Both the position numbers and the translations under genes were made by a program. 46,070 nt of DNA from positions 1 through 46,070 of the forward strand of contig NZ_BCVD01000012.1 in NCBI RefSeq assembly GCF_001591565.1, in the 5' to 3' direction. This DNA comes from Priestia flexa NBRC 15715 (lineage in GTDB: Bacteria; Bacillota; Bacilli; Bacillales; Bacillaceae_H). Numbering within the stretch: the stretch's first letter is position 1; each line of letters starts with the position of its first letter. This document shows positions 25,864-33,786 of the stretch, in pieces. The notes under the pieces are model-generated. The model did not search any database and was not told the DNA's origin. It worked only from the letters and a program-made list of their open reading frames with translations.

Positions 25864-26820
25864 TTAGTTTAACGCTTTTTGAAGTGTTTCAATGTTTTTA
25901 TCCATAATTGAGAAGTAATCTTCCTTGTTTGCTACATCATCTTTTGTTGCAGACTCCAGGTTATGAAGGGTAAGCGCTTCTGCACCTACTTCTTTTTGAA
26001 CAAGCTTAGATACTTTAGGCTCTAAGTTTTGATCGAAAATAAAATATTTAATGTTATGCTCATTTGCTTCTTTAATAATAGACTGTAGCTGCTTTTGTGA
26101 CGGCTCATTTGTTGGAGATAAGCCGGCCACACTAATTTGAGTTAAGCCATAACGTTTTTCCCAGTATCCATATGCAGCGTGGGAAACTAAAATTTCTTTG
26201 TGCTTTCCTTCAGAAATAGTTGTTTCTAGCTTTTGATCAAGTTCCTCTAGCTGAGCCTTTAAGTCTTCATAATTTTTTTCAAACTCTTCTTTTGCTTCTG
26301 GTTTTAGTTCTATTAATTCATTCTTAATGTTTTCAGCTAATTGAATTGATAAGACCGGGTCTAACCAGATGTGTGGGTCCGTATCTCCGTGACCATGAGC
26401 GTGTTCATCTTCATGAGCATGTTCATCTTCATCAGAATGCGTACTTTCAGCTAACTCAATACCTTTAGCTGCTTCTACCATAGCCACATCTTCATTTTTT
26501 AAGGTATCTTGCGCTTTATCAGCAAAGCCTTCTAATCCAATGCCGGAATAAATGAAAGCATCACCTTTAGCGATTTCTACTATATCCTTTGTTGTTGGTT
26601 CGTAAGAGTGAGCATCTACTCCAGGAGGAAGTACACTCTCAACATTTACTTCATCTCCACCAATTTTCTTAGTGAAATCTTGCAGTGGAAAAATAGTTGT
26701 ATAAACCGTTAATTTATCGTCTTTACTGCTTGCTTGTTCATCTGAATTGTCAGCACCGCATCCAGCTAAAAATGCTGCTGTACCTAATGCTAATGCCATA
26801 AATGTAGCTTTAACTTTCAT
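25864..26820 (-). CDS. znuA: Zinc ABC transporter substrate-binding lipoprotein ZnuA/AdcA
   Basis: A surface lipoprotein that captures zinc for ABC import. The signal peptide ends in the lipobox LAGC with C21. The mature protein is a cluster A-I binding protein: H71 in GVDAHSYEP, a His/Asp/Glu-rich loop (about 128-148) typical of zinc-specific members, DPHIWLDP, and later His and Asp ligands in VSHAAYGYW and FDQNL. 318 residues, full length. The permease and ATPase genes are not in this window, so it stands alone. A near-perfect Zur box lies 55 bases upstream. Confidence 0.93.
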   Translation of the reverse strand: MKVKATFMALALGTAAFLAGCGADNSDEQASSKDDKLTVYTTIFPLQDFTKKIGGDEVNVESVLPPGVDAHSYEPTTKDIVEIAKGDAFIYSGIGLEGFADKAQDTLKNEDVAMVEAAKGIELAESTHSDEDEHAHEDEHAHGHGDTDPHIWLDPVLSIQLAENIKNELIELKPEAKEEFEKNYEDLKAQLEELDQKLETTISEGKHKEILVSHAAYGYWEKRYGLTQISVAGLSPTNEPSQKQLQSIIKEANEHNIKYFIFDQNLEPKVSKLVQKEVGAEALTLHNLESATKDDVANKEDYFSIMDKNIETLQKALN

Positions 26821-26868
26821 ATATATAATTCTCCTTTCGATTACTAGTTACGAACAATGACCTATGTT

Positions 26869-26889
26869 ATTATATCGTAATAGTTACGA
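26869..26889 (-). promoter_or_regulatory. Zur box and -10 of znuA
   Basis: On the plus strand TCGTAAT-A-GTTACGA (26875-26889) differs from the Bacillus Zur core at one position. On the minus strand TATAAT (26869-26874) directly abuts it. A second, weaker half-site, GATTACT-A-GTTACGA, lies at 26839-26853. Confidence 0.85.
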
Positions 26890-26905
26890 TTTGGAAACTA
26901 TAAAT

Positions 26906-28093
26906 TTATGACTGGACCGTGAATTTAGGTAGAGGATCACAGAAAGCCGACCAATCTTGCTGCATTTCTGCATCAGTAAGCAAGCAGTGATCAAGCGTAG
27001 AAATGACTTCTTCTTCATTCATTTCCAATCCAATAAAAACTAGCTCGTTCATGCGGTCACCAAATGTATCGTCCCATTTTTCGAGAAGCTCGGGCTCTTC
27101 TCTTAATGTCTGTTGCTTTTCAGCTTCTGAATATGCAGCTACCCATTCGCCTGCACCTTGGATCATAATCGATGTTCCAGCTTGTGAAAGCAGCCCTGCC
27201 ATATCATTCCGTGAAGCTAACCAGAAAAAGCCTTTTGTTCGGACAATATCAACTGGCCAATTTTCAAGCCATGTCATTAACCGTTCTGGATGAAATGGAC
27301 GCTTTCGTCTATAAACAAAAGAAGAAATGCCGAATTCTTCTGTTTCTGGAGTGTGGTGATCTGTATTTAGCTCCTTGATCCAACCTGCTCCTTGACTCGC
27401 TTTTTCAAAGTCGAATAGACCAGTATTTAGAATTTCTTTTAGGTCAATCACACTTTTAATTGTTTGGATAATCTTAGCTTCAGGGTTCAGCTTCTTTAAG
27501 ACTAACTCCAGCTCTTTTGCGTCTTCTTCTGTCAGTAAGTCGACTTTGTTCAGCAGAATGACATTTGCAAACTCAATTTGGTCAATGAGTAAGTCAACAA
27601 CTTCACGCGTATCATGTTCATCGTTACCTTCTTTACGATCTAACAAGCTTTCACCGGATGAGAAATCCTCCCAAAAACGATTTCCATCTACTACTGTGAC
27701 CATCGTATCCAGAGAACATTTTTTTGTTAAATCAATGCCAAGCTCTTCATCGATATACGTAAACGTTTGGGCAACTGGAATGGGTTCACTAATTCCTGAA
27801 GATTCGATGACGATGTAATCGATATTTCCTTTATCAACGAGACGTTCAACTTCTTTCATTAAATCGTCTCGTAGCGTACAGCAAATGCATCCGTTTTGCA
27901 TTTCAACTAATGTTTCTTCAGTACGAGAAAAGCCACCTTGTTTTACTAAGTCGGCGTCAATATTTACTTCGCTCATATCATTGACGATGACGGCTACTTT
28001 AAGCCCGTCTCTATTTTTTAAAATATAATTCAATAAAGTTGTTTTACCTGAACCTAGGTAACCACTTAATACTGTAACAGGTACTTGTTTCAT
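26906..28093 (-). CDS. yciC: CobW/COG0523 zinc metallochaperone GTPase (YciC/ZagA-like)
   Basis: A G3E-family GTPase of 395 residues with Walker A GYLGSGKTT (11-19), the metal motif GCICC (68-72), and a C-terminal CobW_C domain from about 280. Zur-regulated members such as B. subtilis YciC (ZagA) deliver zinc to clients under zinc limitation. The name CobW comes from cobalamin clusters, but no cob gene is near, whereas znuA, rpmE2 and a Zur-like box are, which supports the zinc role. The window lacks folE2, a partner of this family elsewhere. ATG after GAAAGGAAGAAC. Confidence 0.9.
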   Translation of the reverse strand: MKQVPVTVLSGYLGSGKTTLLNYILKNRDGLKVAVIVNDMSEVNIDADLVKQGGFSRTEETLVEMQNGCICCTLRDDLMKEVERLVDKGNIDYIVIESSGISEPIPVAQTFTYIDEELGIDLTKKCSLDTMVTVVDGNRFWEDFSSGESLLDRKEGNDEHDTREVVDLLIDQIEFANVILLNKVDLLTEEDAKELELVLKKLNPEAKIIQTIKSVIDLKEILNTGLFDFEKASQGAGWIKELNTDHHTPETEEFGISSFVYRRKRPFHPERLMTWLENWPVDIVRTKGFFWLASRNDMAGLLSQAGTSIMIQGAGEWVAAYSEAEKQQTLREEPELLEKWDDTFGDRMNELVFIGLEMNEEEVISTLDHCLLTDAEMQQDWSAFCDPLPKFTVQS

Positions 28094-28114
28094 TTTGTTC
28101 TTCCTTTCTTTAAA

Positions 28115-28129
28115 TAAGAATAGTTACGA
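28115..28129 (-). promoter_or_regulatory. Zur-like box of yciC
   Basis: On the minus strand TCGTAAC-T-ATTCTTA: the first half fits the Zur core with one mismatch and the second half is degenerate. It begins 22 bases upstream of the yciC start, next to the ribosome site, so it would overlap the transcription start. Confidence 0.65.
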
Positions 28130-28138
28130 TTTATGCTG

Positions 28139-28167
28139 TTACATCATATAAGAATTTTTAGTATAAT
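28139..28167 (+). promoter_or_regulatory. Promoter of the carbonic anhydrase gene
   Basis: TTACAT (28139-28144), 17 bases, TATAAT (28162-28167), about 50 bases before the start codon. It is divergent from yciC and lies outside the Zur-like box. Confidence 0.6.
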
Positions 28168-28217
28168 ACAAGGGGAACGATTAAAAAAATTTTTACATAG
28201 GAAAGGAAGTAGGAAAC

Positions 28218-28802
28218 ATGAGTCTATTAAATGAGATTTTAACTTACAATGAGAAGTTTGTGGAAAATAATGAATATCGCAAATATGAGACAAGCAAGCT
28301 GCCGGATAAAAAGATGGTTATTTTATCTTGTATGGACACAAGATTAGTGGAATTACTTCCTCAATCAATGAACTTACGTAACGGTGATGTGAAAATTGTG
28401 AAAAATGCAGGGGCACTTGTATCTCATCCTTTTGGAAGTGTCATGAGAAGCATTTTAGTAGCTGTATATGCACTTCAAGCAGATGAAGTATATGTAATTG
28501 GCCACCATGATTGTGGTGCAGGAAAATTAGAGCCGATTTCATTTTTAGAAGCTGTAAAAGAGCAAGGGATTTCAGAAGAAGTAATCGATACAATTGAAAA
28601 GTCAGGAATTGATTTAAAAAGCTGGTTAAAAGGATTCGATTCGGTTGAAGAAACGGTGCAACACACGACGTCTACAATTCGTAACCATCCTTTATTTGCA
28701 AAGCATATTCCTGTACATGGTCTTGTTATTGATCCAGGCACAGGAAAGTTAGACGTTATTGTAGATGGATACGAGTATGTTAAAGAAAAGCAAAATAGCT
28801 AA
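28218..28802 (+). CDS. ytiB: Beta-carbonic anhydrase YtiB
   Basis: Interconverts carbon dioxide and bicarbonate with a catalytic zinc. Ligands are C38 and D40 in SCMDTR, H96 and C99 in GHHDCGAG. 194 residues, the size of the Bacillus YtiB group. ATG with AAAGGAAG upstream. Being a zinc enzyme beside zinc-starvation genes is suggestive, but its promoter carries no Zur box of its own. The stop codon overlaps that of the convergent yidD. Confidence 0.93.
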   Translation: MSLLNEILTYNEKFVENNEYRKYETSKLPDKKMVILSCMDTRLVELLPQSMNLRNGDVKIVKNAGALVSHPFGSVMRSILVAVYALQADEVYVIGHHDCGAGKLEPISFLEAVKEQGISEEVIDTIEKSGIDLKSWLKGFDSVEETVQHTTSTIRNHPLFAKHIPVHGLVIDPGTGKLDVIVDGYEYVKEKQNS

Positions 28803-29044
28803 TCTTTTTTTGCAGTTTCTTTTTCGGGCACGGGATCCATACCTCCTGGGTAAAAAGGATGACACTTGGAAATTCGCTTTATCGTTAACCACCCGCCTTT
28901 AAAAGCTCCAAATCGCTTAATCGCTTCAACCCCATAATGAGAACATGTTGGATAGAAGCGACACGTAGGAGGTGTGAGTGGCGAAATAACTTTTTGATAT
29001 ACTTTTATAATACTCAGCATGATTTTAGCAAGCACTGATATCAC
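28799..29044 (-). CDS. yidD: Membrane protein insertion efficiency factor YidD
   Basis: An 81-residue peripheral membrane protein of the YidD/Haemolytic family (B. subtilis YtjA) thought to help YidC/Sec insertion. An amphipathic N-terminal helix precedes the signature [19 protein letters not shown] and the later cysteine in KCHPFYPGG. The GTG start at 29044 has only a weak AGAAAG site; GTG 29035 or ATG 29020 are alternatives that would still keep the conserved domain. Confidence 0.9.
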   Translation of the reverse strand: MISVLAKIMLSIIKVYQKVISPLTPPTCRFYPTCSHYGVEAIKRFGAFKGGWLTIKRISKCHPFYPGGMDPVPEKETAKKD

Positions 29045-29187
29045 ATCTTTCTAAACAGATTCTTTTCTATAAATATATCGAAAAAAAAGCACAGGATGCA
29101 AATACCAGGTATATAGTATATTAAATTGATGAAAAAAATCGGAATTAAGTGTATGATAAAAAGTAAGAATAAAAAAGGAGTGATAGC

Positions 29188-29661
29188 ATGCCATCAGTAG
29201 AAAGTTTTGAATTAGATCATAACGCTGTAAAAGCCCCTTATGTAAGACATTGTGGTGTACACAAGGTAGGTAGTGACGGCGTTGTTAATAAATTTGATAT
29301 TCGTTTTTGCCAGCCCAACAAGCAAGCGATGAAGCCTGATGTTATTCATACATTAGAGCATTTATTAGCTTTTAACATCCGTACTCACGTAGAGAAATAT
29401 GATCATTTTGATATTATTGATATTTCTCCTATGGGCTGTCAGACAGGATATTATCTTGTTGTCAGCGGAGAACCAAAAGTAGAAGAAATTATTGATCTTT
29501 TAGAAGACACACTAAAAGATGCAATTACAATCACAGAAATTCCAGCTGCAAACGAAAAGCAGTGCGGTCAAGCAAAGCTTCATGATTTAGAAGGAGCAAA
29601 GCGCTTAATGCAATTCTGGTTGAATCAAGATAAAGAAGATTTAGCAAAGGTATTCGGTTAA
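29188..29661 (+). CDS. luxS: S-ribosylhomocysteine lyase LuxS
   Basis: Splits S-ribosylhomocysteine into homocysteine and the AI-2 precursor DPD, part of recycling the methyl cycle that MetK starts. Metal ligands H54 and H58 in HTLEHLL and C126 in KQCGQ are at the canonical positions, and the 157-residue length is exact. ATG with AAAAGGAGTG upstream. Single gene with its own terminator. No S-box was seen in its leader. Confidence 0.98.
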   Translation: MPSVESFELDHNAVKAPYVRHCGVHKVGSDGVVNKFDIRFCQPNKQAMKPDVIHTLEHLLAFNIRTHVEKYDHFDIIDISPMGCQTGYYLVVSGEPKVEEIIDLLEDTLKDAITITEIPAANEKQCGQAKLHDLEGAKRLMQFWLNQDKEDLAKVFG

Positions 29662-29664
29662 ACT

Positions 29665-29699
29665 AAAAAAACTCTAGCTTTGAAAGCTAGAGTTTTTTT
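29665..29699 (+). terminator. Terminator of luxS
   Basis: AAAAAACTCTAGCTT / AAGCTAGAGTTTTTT with a three-base loop and T run, just after the luxS stop. Confidence 0.93.
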
Positions 29700-29754
29700 A
29701 GTTTAAGCATAATGCCGACCTACGTATTTTAAAAAGTTTAGTGTTAGACCATTT

Positions 29755-30012
29755 TTATAAACTATTCACAATGAGCTGCGCAGCTTGTCTAGCACCAGAA
29801 ATATTTCTAGGGATCGGTCCCACTTCTAGTTCAGCTAAGGCCCCTGTAACATATAGATTAGGTCCCCATTGTAGTGAGTGAGAAACAATAGGACAGCCAT
29901 ACTCACTGCAATGTAACTTATGCTCATGAATCAAGGGTGTCAGCCACTGCTTTTCAGGTAATGTTTGAACAAAGCCAGTTGCTAAGAAGACACGTATCCA
30001 ATCGTAAATCAA
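29755..30012 (-). pseudogene. Internally deleted FAD-dependent oxidoreductase remnant
   Basis: From a TTG start at 30012, with AAAAAGGTGG seven bases upstream, an 85-residue ORF reads MIYDW and then jumps to RVFLATGF. The first residues resemble the start of Bacillus FAD/NAD(P)-binding oxidoreductases (MxYDWxxxGGG), but the GGG dinucleotide loop and the whole central part are missing. What follows (VFLATGF ... YVTGALAELEVGP...ARQAA) is the typical C-terminal end of these flavoproteins. I read it as an in-frame deletion of some 300 codons that kept start, ribosome site and stop. A Zur-like box lies at 30032-30046. It cannot bind FAD and is presumably nonfunctional. Confidence 0.65.
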
Positions 30013-30031
30013 ATGTATCCACCTTTTTAAA

Positions 30032-30046
30032 TCGTAATCATTTCGT
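30032..30046 (-). promoter_or_regulatory. Zur-like box upstream of the flavoprotein remnant
   Basis: On the plus strand TCGTAAT-C-ATTTCGT: the first half fits the Zur core perfectly and the second at five of seven positions. It sits 20 bases upstream of the remnant's TTG start, a repressor position. It is also about 75 bases upstream of the dps promoter. Confidence 0.55.
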
Positions 30047-30120
30047 TTTTTTTGTGAAAATGATAATAAAAAAAGGTTTATCGTCAATAGCGGAAGAGTA
30101 CGAAAAACTTCTAAAAAAAT

Positions 30121-30145
30121 GTTTTAATCAAGGAAAAAGGGGTAC
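30121..30145 (+). promoter_or_regulatory. SigB-type promoter of dps
   Basis: GTTTTA (30121-30126), a 13-base spacer, GGGTAC (30140-30145). This fits the Bacillus SigB consensus (GTTTAA, 12-15, GGGTAT) and B. subtilis dps is a known SigB target. Confidence 0.75.
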
Positions 30146-30193
30146 TACTATACTAGAGATAATTGAAGTAGAAATCATTAAGGAGTGGGTATT

Positions 30194-30634
30194 ATGTCTA
30201 AAGAGTTAACAACAATCGTAAATAAGCAAGTAGCAAATTTTAGCGTGATGTATATCAAGTTACATAATTATCATTGGTATGTAAAAGGCGAACAGTTCTT
30301 TACGTTGCATGAAAAATTCGAAGAGCTTTATATAGAAACGGCAACAGTAATTGATGACTTAGCAGAACGTTTATTAGCTCTAGGTGGTAGCCCAGTTGCT
30401 ACAATGAAAGAAATTTTAGAAATGAGTTCAATTGAAGAAGCACATGGAAATGAAACAGCAAAAGACATGGTATCTGAATTAGTAAAAGACTTCACAACGC
30501 TAACAACAGAGTTAAAACAAGGTATGGATGTAGCTGGCGAAGTGGATGATGAGACAACAGGTGACATGCTTCTTGCTATTCATCAAAGTCTGGAAAAGCA
30601 TATGTGGATGTTAAACTCTTTCTTAGGAAAATAA
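30194..30634 (+). CDS. dps: Dps ferritin-like DNA/iron protection protein
   Basis: A 146-residue four-helix ferritin-like protein that oxidises and stores iron in a dodecamer and shields DNA in stress. Ferroxidase residues H27, H39, D54 and E58 match the Dps spacing H-x11-H-x14-D-x3-E. The ATG at 30194, seven or eight bases after AAGGAG (30180-30185), is preferred over the in-frame GTG at 30185, which overlaps that site. The short N terminus has no lysine-rich DNA-binding tail. Promoter is SigB-type; no PerR box was recognised. Confidence 0.94.
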   Translation: MSKELTTIVNKQVANFSVMYIKLHNYHWYVKGEQFFTLHEKFEELYIETATVIDDLAERLLALGGSPVATMKEILEMSSIEEAHGNETAKDMVSELVKDFTTLTTELKQGMDVAGEVDDETTGDMLLAIHQSLEKHMWMLNSFLGK

Positions 30635-30666
30635 AAACTTGCGAGCTTCTCGCAAGTTTTTTTATT
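30635..30666 (+). terminator. Terminator of dps
   Basis: AAAACTTGCGA / TCGCAAGTTTT with a five-base loop and a seven-T tail. Confidence 0.93.
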
Positions 30667-30765
30667 CCATAAAAGTGTACAAACGATAGCATGTATGAAG
30701 AACACTTCTCACTATTTTGCATATGATAGTATGTACCACTATGTAAATAGTTGAGAGGATGAAAA

Positions 30766-31164
30766 ATGAATATGTACAAACTATCCTTGTTATCTTTATC
30801 TAGTTTAGGTTCATTTATCTTTTTCTTAGTAGGGGAATGGAATTATTTATTGATGGCTTTAGTAGCACTGGTAGCAGTTGATTATGTCACTGGAACAGTT
30901 GCAGCGTTTATTGATAAGAGTTTATCTAGTGAGGTAGGCTTTCGGGGCATTGCCAAAAAGGTTTTTATTTTTGCTCTTGTTATGATGGCTAACTTCATGG
31001 ACCAAATATTTTGGCCGGACAATCATTTTATCAGAGATATAACGATATTATTCTATATTTTAAATGAGATGATTTCTATTACGGAGAACGCTGGTCGAGT
31101 AGGTCTTCCTGTGCCCGCCGTTATTAAGCAGGCAATTGAGAAATTAAAAAATCAAATTAAATGA
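30766..31164 (+). CDS. ytkC: Phage-holin family membrane protein YtkC
   Basis: A 132-residue protein with three predicted membrane segments (about 7-25, 27-48, 67-95) and the holin-family stretch VDYVTGTVAAF...SSEVGFRGIAKK, seen in the TcdE/BhlA-related toxin-secretion/phage-lysis holin family. In B. subtilis ytkC also lies between dps and ytkD. No endolysin or phage gene is near, so this is a domesticated chromosomal holin-like protein, not prophage. ATG with GAGAGGATG-type site upstream. Confidence 0.85.
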   Translation: MNMYKLSLLSLSSLGSFIFFLVGEWNYLLMALVALVAVDYVTGTVAAFIDKSLSSEVGFRGIAKKVFIFALVMMANFMDQIFWPDNHFIRDITILFYILNEMISITENAGRVGLPVPAVIKQAIEKLKNQIK

Positions 31165-31233
31165 TCAGTATAAAAGGAAACCATTATACAAATAAGAAAG
31201 GTAAGTCAGTATAAAGGAGCTGAATATCTTTCA

Positions 31234-31542
31234 ATGAAAAAAACGTATTATGTATCCCTCGGTTCGGGTGAGATTTCTCAAGTGAGTACGGCATCGGAAT
31301 GGAATTTTAAAATAAGTGCGACCGATTTGGAAGTAGAGCAACTGCGAGAGCGTTTAGATCAACGTTATTCAGATGATTGGCAAGGTTTCCTTCGAGCGCA
31401 TATTCCTTATCTAGAATATCATCATGATCGTCAAAATGATGCTTATGATGATATGAATACTCAGCTATATCAAATGTTGTATGAGCTAGGAGATGAGAAT
31501 GCAAAGGCTCATATTCGCACAATGGGAATTCTACCTTCATAA
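31234..31542 (+). CDS. Conserved small protein of unknown function
   Basis: A 102-residue soluble protein, acidic, with the stretch YYVSLGSGEIS at the N terminus and a helical, His/Asp-rich middle (YLEYHHDRQNDAYDD). I recall similar Bacillus proteins being labelled hydrolase without experimental basis and I see no catalytic motif. The ATG at 31234 is 14 bases from AAAGGAG (31213-31219), unusually far, yet no other in-frame start exists. It lies between ytkC and ytkD. Confidence 0.7.
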   Translation: MKKTYYVSLGSGEISQVSTASEWNFKISATDLEVEQLRERLDQRYSDDWQGFLRAHIPYLEYHHDRQNDAYDDMNTQLYQMLYELGDENAKAHIRTMGILPS

Positions 31543-31702
31543 AAATAATAAAAATGTAAAAGTAGTGCTACTATTAATGATTATTAAGGGCTTTTATCGA
31601 GAATATTGGTAGAAAATCCGTTATTTCTATTCGAAAAGCTAAGAGATAGTACTTAAATGTGTGATAAAATAAGGAAAAAATCAAATGGAGTTTGAGTAGA
31701 CG

Positions 31703-32176
31703 ATGTACACATTTAAGGACGCATACCACAATCAGGTTTTTTTATCGTTTGAGCGCAGTCCGTTTTCAAAAACTCCTCGTCACGTTTGGGTTGTTTGTCG
31801 ATACGAAGGACAATGGTTGCTAACTAATCATTCTAAGCGGGGGTTGGAGTTTCCGGGAGGTAAATTGGAGCTAGAGGAAACACCGGAGGAAGCGGCAGTT
31901 CGAGAAGTATTTGAAGAAACAGGTGGAGAAGTAGAAAATCTCTCGTATATTGGTCAATATAAAGTAGTTAGTAAAGGAAAAACAATTATAAAAAACATTT
32001 ATTTTGCGAATGTCTCAAAGTTAGTCCCAAAAGATGACTATATGGAAACAAAAGGACCGGTTGTTATTCGAGAAATTCCAGAACAAGGAATTCAAAAAAA
32101 TGCGAAATACAGTTTTATTATGAAAGATAATGTTTTACAGTACGTGATGAAGCATGTAAAGCGCACATTTTTGTAA
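31703..32176 (+). CDS. ytkD: NUDIX nucleoside triphosphatase YtkD
   Basis: A 157-residue NUDIX hydrolase with a complete box G53-x5-E-x7-REVFEETGG ending near 75. B. subtilis YtkD hydrolyses 8-oxo-dGTP and other NTPs and protects against mutation. The size and the position after dps-ytkC match. The ATG follows a modest GGAG (31687-31690) 12 bases away. It stands opposite the ytl transporter with a shared terminator. Confidence 0.92.
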   Translation: MYTFKDAYHNQVFLSFERSPFSKTPRHVWVVCRYEGQWLLTNHSKRGLEFPGGKLELEETPEEAAVREVFEETGGEVENLSYIGQYKVVSKGKTIIKNIYFANVSKLVPKDDYMETKGPVVIREIPEQGIQKNAKYSFIMKDNVLQYVMKHVKRTFL

Positions 32177-32185
32177 GAAACAAAG

Positions 32186-32216
32186 AAGCCCTGTTATCAT
32201 AGCAGGGCTTTTTAGT
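32186..32216. terminator. Terminator between ytkD and ytlD
   Basis: AAGCCCTG (32186-32193) pairs with CAGGGCTT (32203-32210), followed by T on the plus strand. The minus strand continues with CTTTGTTT, so it may also help end the ytl operon. Confidence 0.82.
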
Positions 32217-32223
32217 ATTAATA

Positions 32224-33027
32224 TTAATGACGCGTTAGTCGTTTTTCTAGATAGGAAATTGCTTGGTACATCCCAGTTGCAAATACAGCAATGAGCAACA
32301 AGCTTAAAATAACAAGGGTAAAGTTAAATACTTGGAAGCCATAGATAATCATATATCCAAGCCCTTTAGACGAAACCAAAAATTCTCCCACAATTACGCC
32401 AACCCATGATAAGCCAACATTCACCTTAAAGGTTGAAATAATCGCTGGCATTGTAGAAGGCAAAATTGCTTGTTTAAAACAATCATGCTTAGTAGCACCA
32501 AAGCTTTGCAGTAATTTCACATAGTTTGGATCGACTTCTTTAAAAGCTGTATAGACAACAATAGCAGTGATGATGACAGAAATGATTGCGCCCATTGTTA
32601 AAATGGAAAAGAAACCAGGTCCAATGGCTACAATCAAAATCGGGCCTAGAGCTACCTTTGGCATAGCATTTAAGATAACTAAATAGGGATCCAAAACCTT
32701 TGCTAAACGATTTGAATACCATAGCAAAGTTGCTAAAATGATACCACACAGCGTTCCAATAATAAATCCAAGTACTGTTTCAAACAACGTAAAGCCAATG
32801 TGTTCTAATAATGAACCATCCCCTGTTTTTTCAATAAACAAATTCCACACTCGGAGTGGAGAGCTGAAAATAAGAGGGTCAATCCACTTGAGCGAAGATG
32901 CCAGTTGCCATATCCCAAAAAAAGATAAGAAGATAAATAATTGAACCAAACGAATGATTCGCTTTTCGCTATTTACTGCGGATTTGTATTGCTGATGTAA
33001 AACATCAGGATTGTGAGGCTGATTCAA
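32224..33027 (-). CDS. ytlD: ABC importer permease YtlD
   Basis: A 267-residue permease of the BPD_transp_1 family (SsuC/TauC/ThiX group) with about six membrane segments and the coupling-loop motif EAA-like [19 protein letters not shown]. The open frame extends further upstream but I start at TTG 33027: GGAAGGAG (33038-33045) lies ten bases upstream, and the extra 38 residues would read through ytlC. It overlaps the ytlC stop by 23 bases, so the two are translationally coupled. Confidence 0.88.
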   Translation of the reverse strand: MNQPHNPDVLHQQYKSAVNSEKRIIRLVQLFIFLSFFGIWQLASSLKWIDPLIFSSPLRVWNLFIEKTGDGSLLEHIGFTLFETVLGFIIGTLCGIILATLLWYSNRLAKVLDPYLVILNAMPKVALGPILIVAIGPGFFSILTMGAIISVIITAIVVYTAFKEVDPNYVKLLQSFGATKHDCFKQAILPSTMPAIISTFKVNVGLSWVGVIVGEFLVSSKGLGYMIIYGFQVFNFTLVILSLLLIAVFATGMYQAISYLEKRLTRH

Positions 33028-33784
33028 GGTGATCCAACTCCTTCCAAATCTCCATGAACAGGTCGTTGTATACAGAGTGTTGTCTAGCTTCAAAAGGAGA
33101 CAGAGTCTGAAGGATAGGTGGTACGGTGAAAATTCGAGCAATTCTTCCTGGGTTGGCTGAAAATAAAACGATTCGATTGCTCATGGCAATTGCTTCTCCA
33201 ATATCATGCGTAACGAGTACCGCCGTTTTTTCATAAGTCATTAAGGTTTTTGATACAAGCTCTTCTAACTTTAATTTCGTTTGAAAGTCTAGAGCTGAAA
33301 ATGGTTCATCTAAAAGTAAAATACTAGGATTCGTAGCGAGTGTTCTAACGAGCGCCACACGTTGGCGCATACCTCCAGATAATTGATGTGGAAAAAAATC
33401 TGAAACGCTTTTCAATCCCATTCCTTCTAAGAGCATTAATGCTCGCTGCTCATGTTCCTTTGTAAGGTTACGCTGGATTGTTAGTCCAAGAAGGATGTTG
33501 TCTTTTATCGTCTTCCAGGGAAATAAGTAGTCTTGTTGAAGCATATAACCAACTTCTGCTGTAGGCTCTTGAACAAGTTTATTCTTAATGTTTACTTCAC
33601 CTGAAGTTGGTTTAATTAACCCAGCCAAAATCGAAAGAAGCGTCGTCTTTCCACATCCGCTAGGTCCTAGAAAAGAAATAAATTCTCCTTCTTTAATTGA
33701 AAGGTTGATATTTTCTAAAGCTGTGGTGGCTGATTTCATTGTGACATATACGTGGTGGACGTTTGTGATTTGTAAGCCTGACAT
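33005..33784 (-). CDS. ytlC: ABC importer ATPase YtlC
   Basis: A 259-residue nucleotide-binding protein of the SsuB/TauB/ThiZ group. Walker A GPSGCGKT (40-47), signature LSGGMRQR (135-142), Walker B LLLLDE with E160 and the switch histidine in THDIGEA are all present. It powers uptake of the ligand bound by YtlA through YtlD. ATG with GGAG nine bases upstream. The family handles nitrate, sulfonates, taurine or thiamine precursors; sequence alone does not settle the substrate. Confidence 0.93.
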   Translation of the reverse strand: MSGLQITNVHHVYVTMKSATTALENINLSIKEGEFISFLGPSGCGKTTLLSILAGLIKPTSGEVNIKNKLVQEPTAEVGYMLQQDYLFPWKTIKDNILLGLTIQRNLTKEHEQRALMLLEGMGLKSVSDFFPHQLSGGMRQRVALVRTLATNPSILLLDEPFSALDFQTKLKLEELVSKTLMTYEKTAVLVTHDIGEAIAMSNRIVLFSANPGRIARIFTVPPILQTLSPFEARQHSVYNDLFMEIWKELDHLESASQS

Positions 33785-33786
33785 GG

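Noticed and set aside
29126-29157. TTGATG (29126) with TATGAT (29152) as luxS promoter
   Set aside because: The 20-base spacer is outside the usual range; not firm enough to list as a feature.
30055-30069. TGAAAAT-G-ATAATAA as a PerR or Fur box for dps
   Set aside because: The second half matches poorly and the site is about 65 bases upstream of a good SigB promoter.
30766-31164. The holin-like gene as sign of a prophage
   Set aside because: No endolysin, capsid, integrase or att-like repeats nearby, and B. subtilis has the same gene at the same place.
33028-33141. Upstream extension of the ytlD frame to 33141
   Set aside because: It would place 38 extra residues over ytlC with no ribosome site and no signal or membrane character fitting the family.
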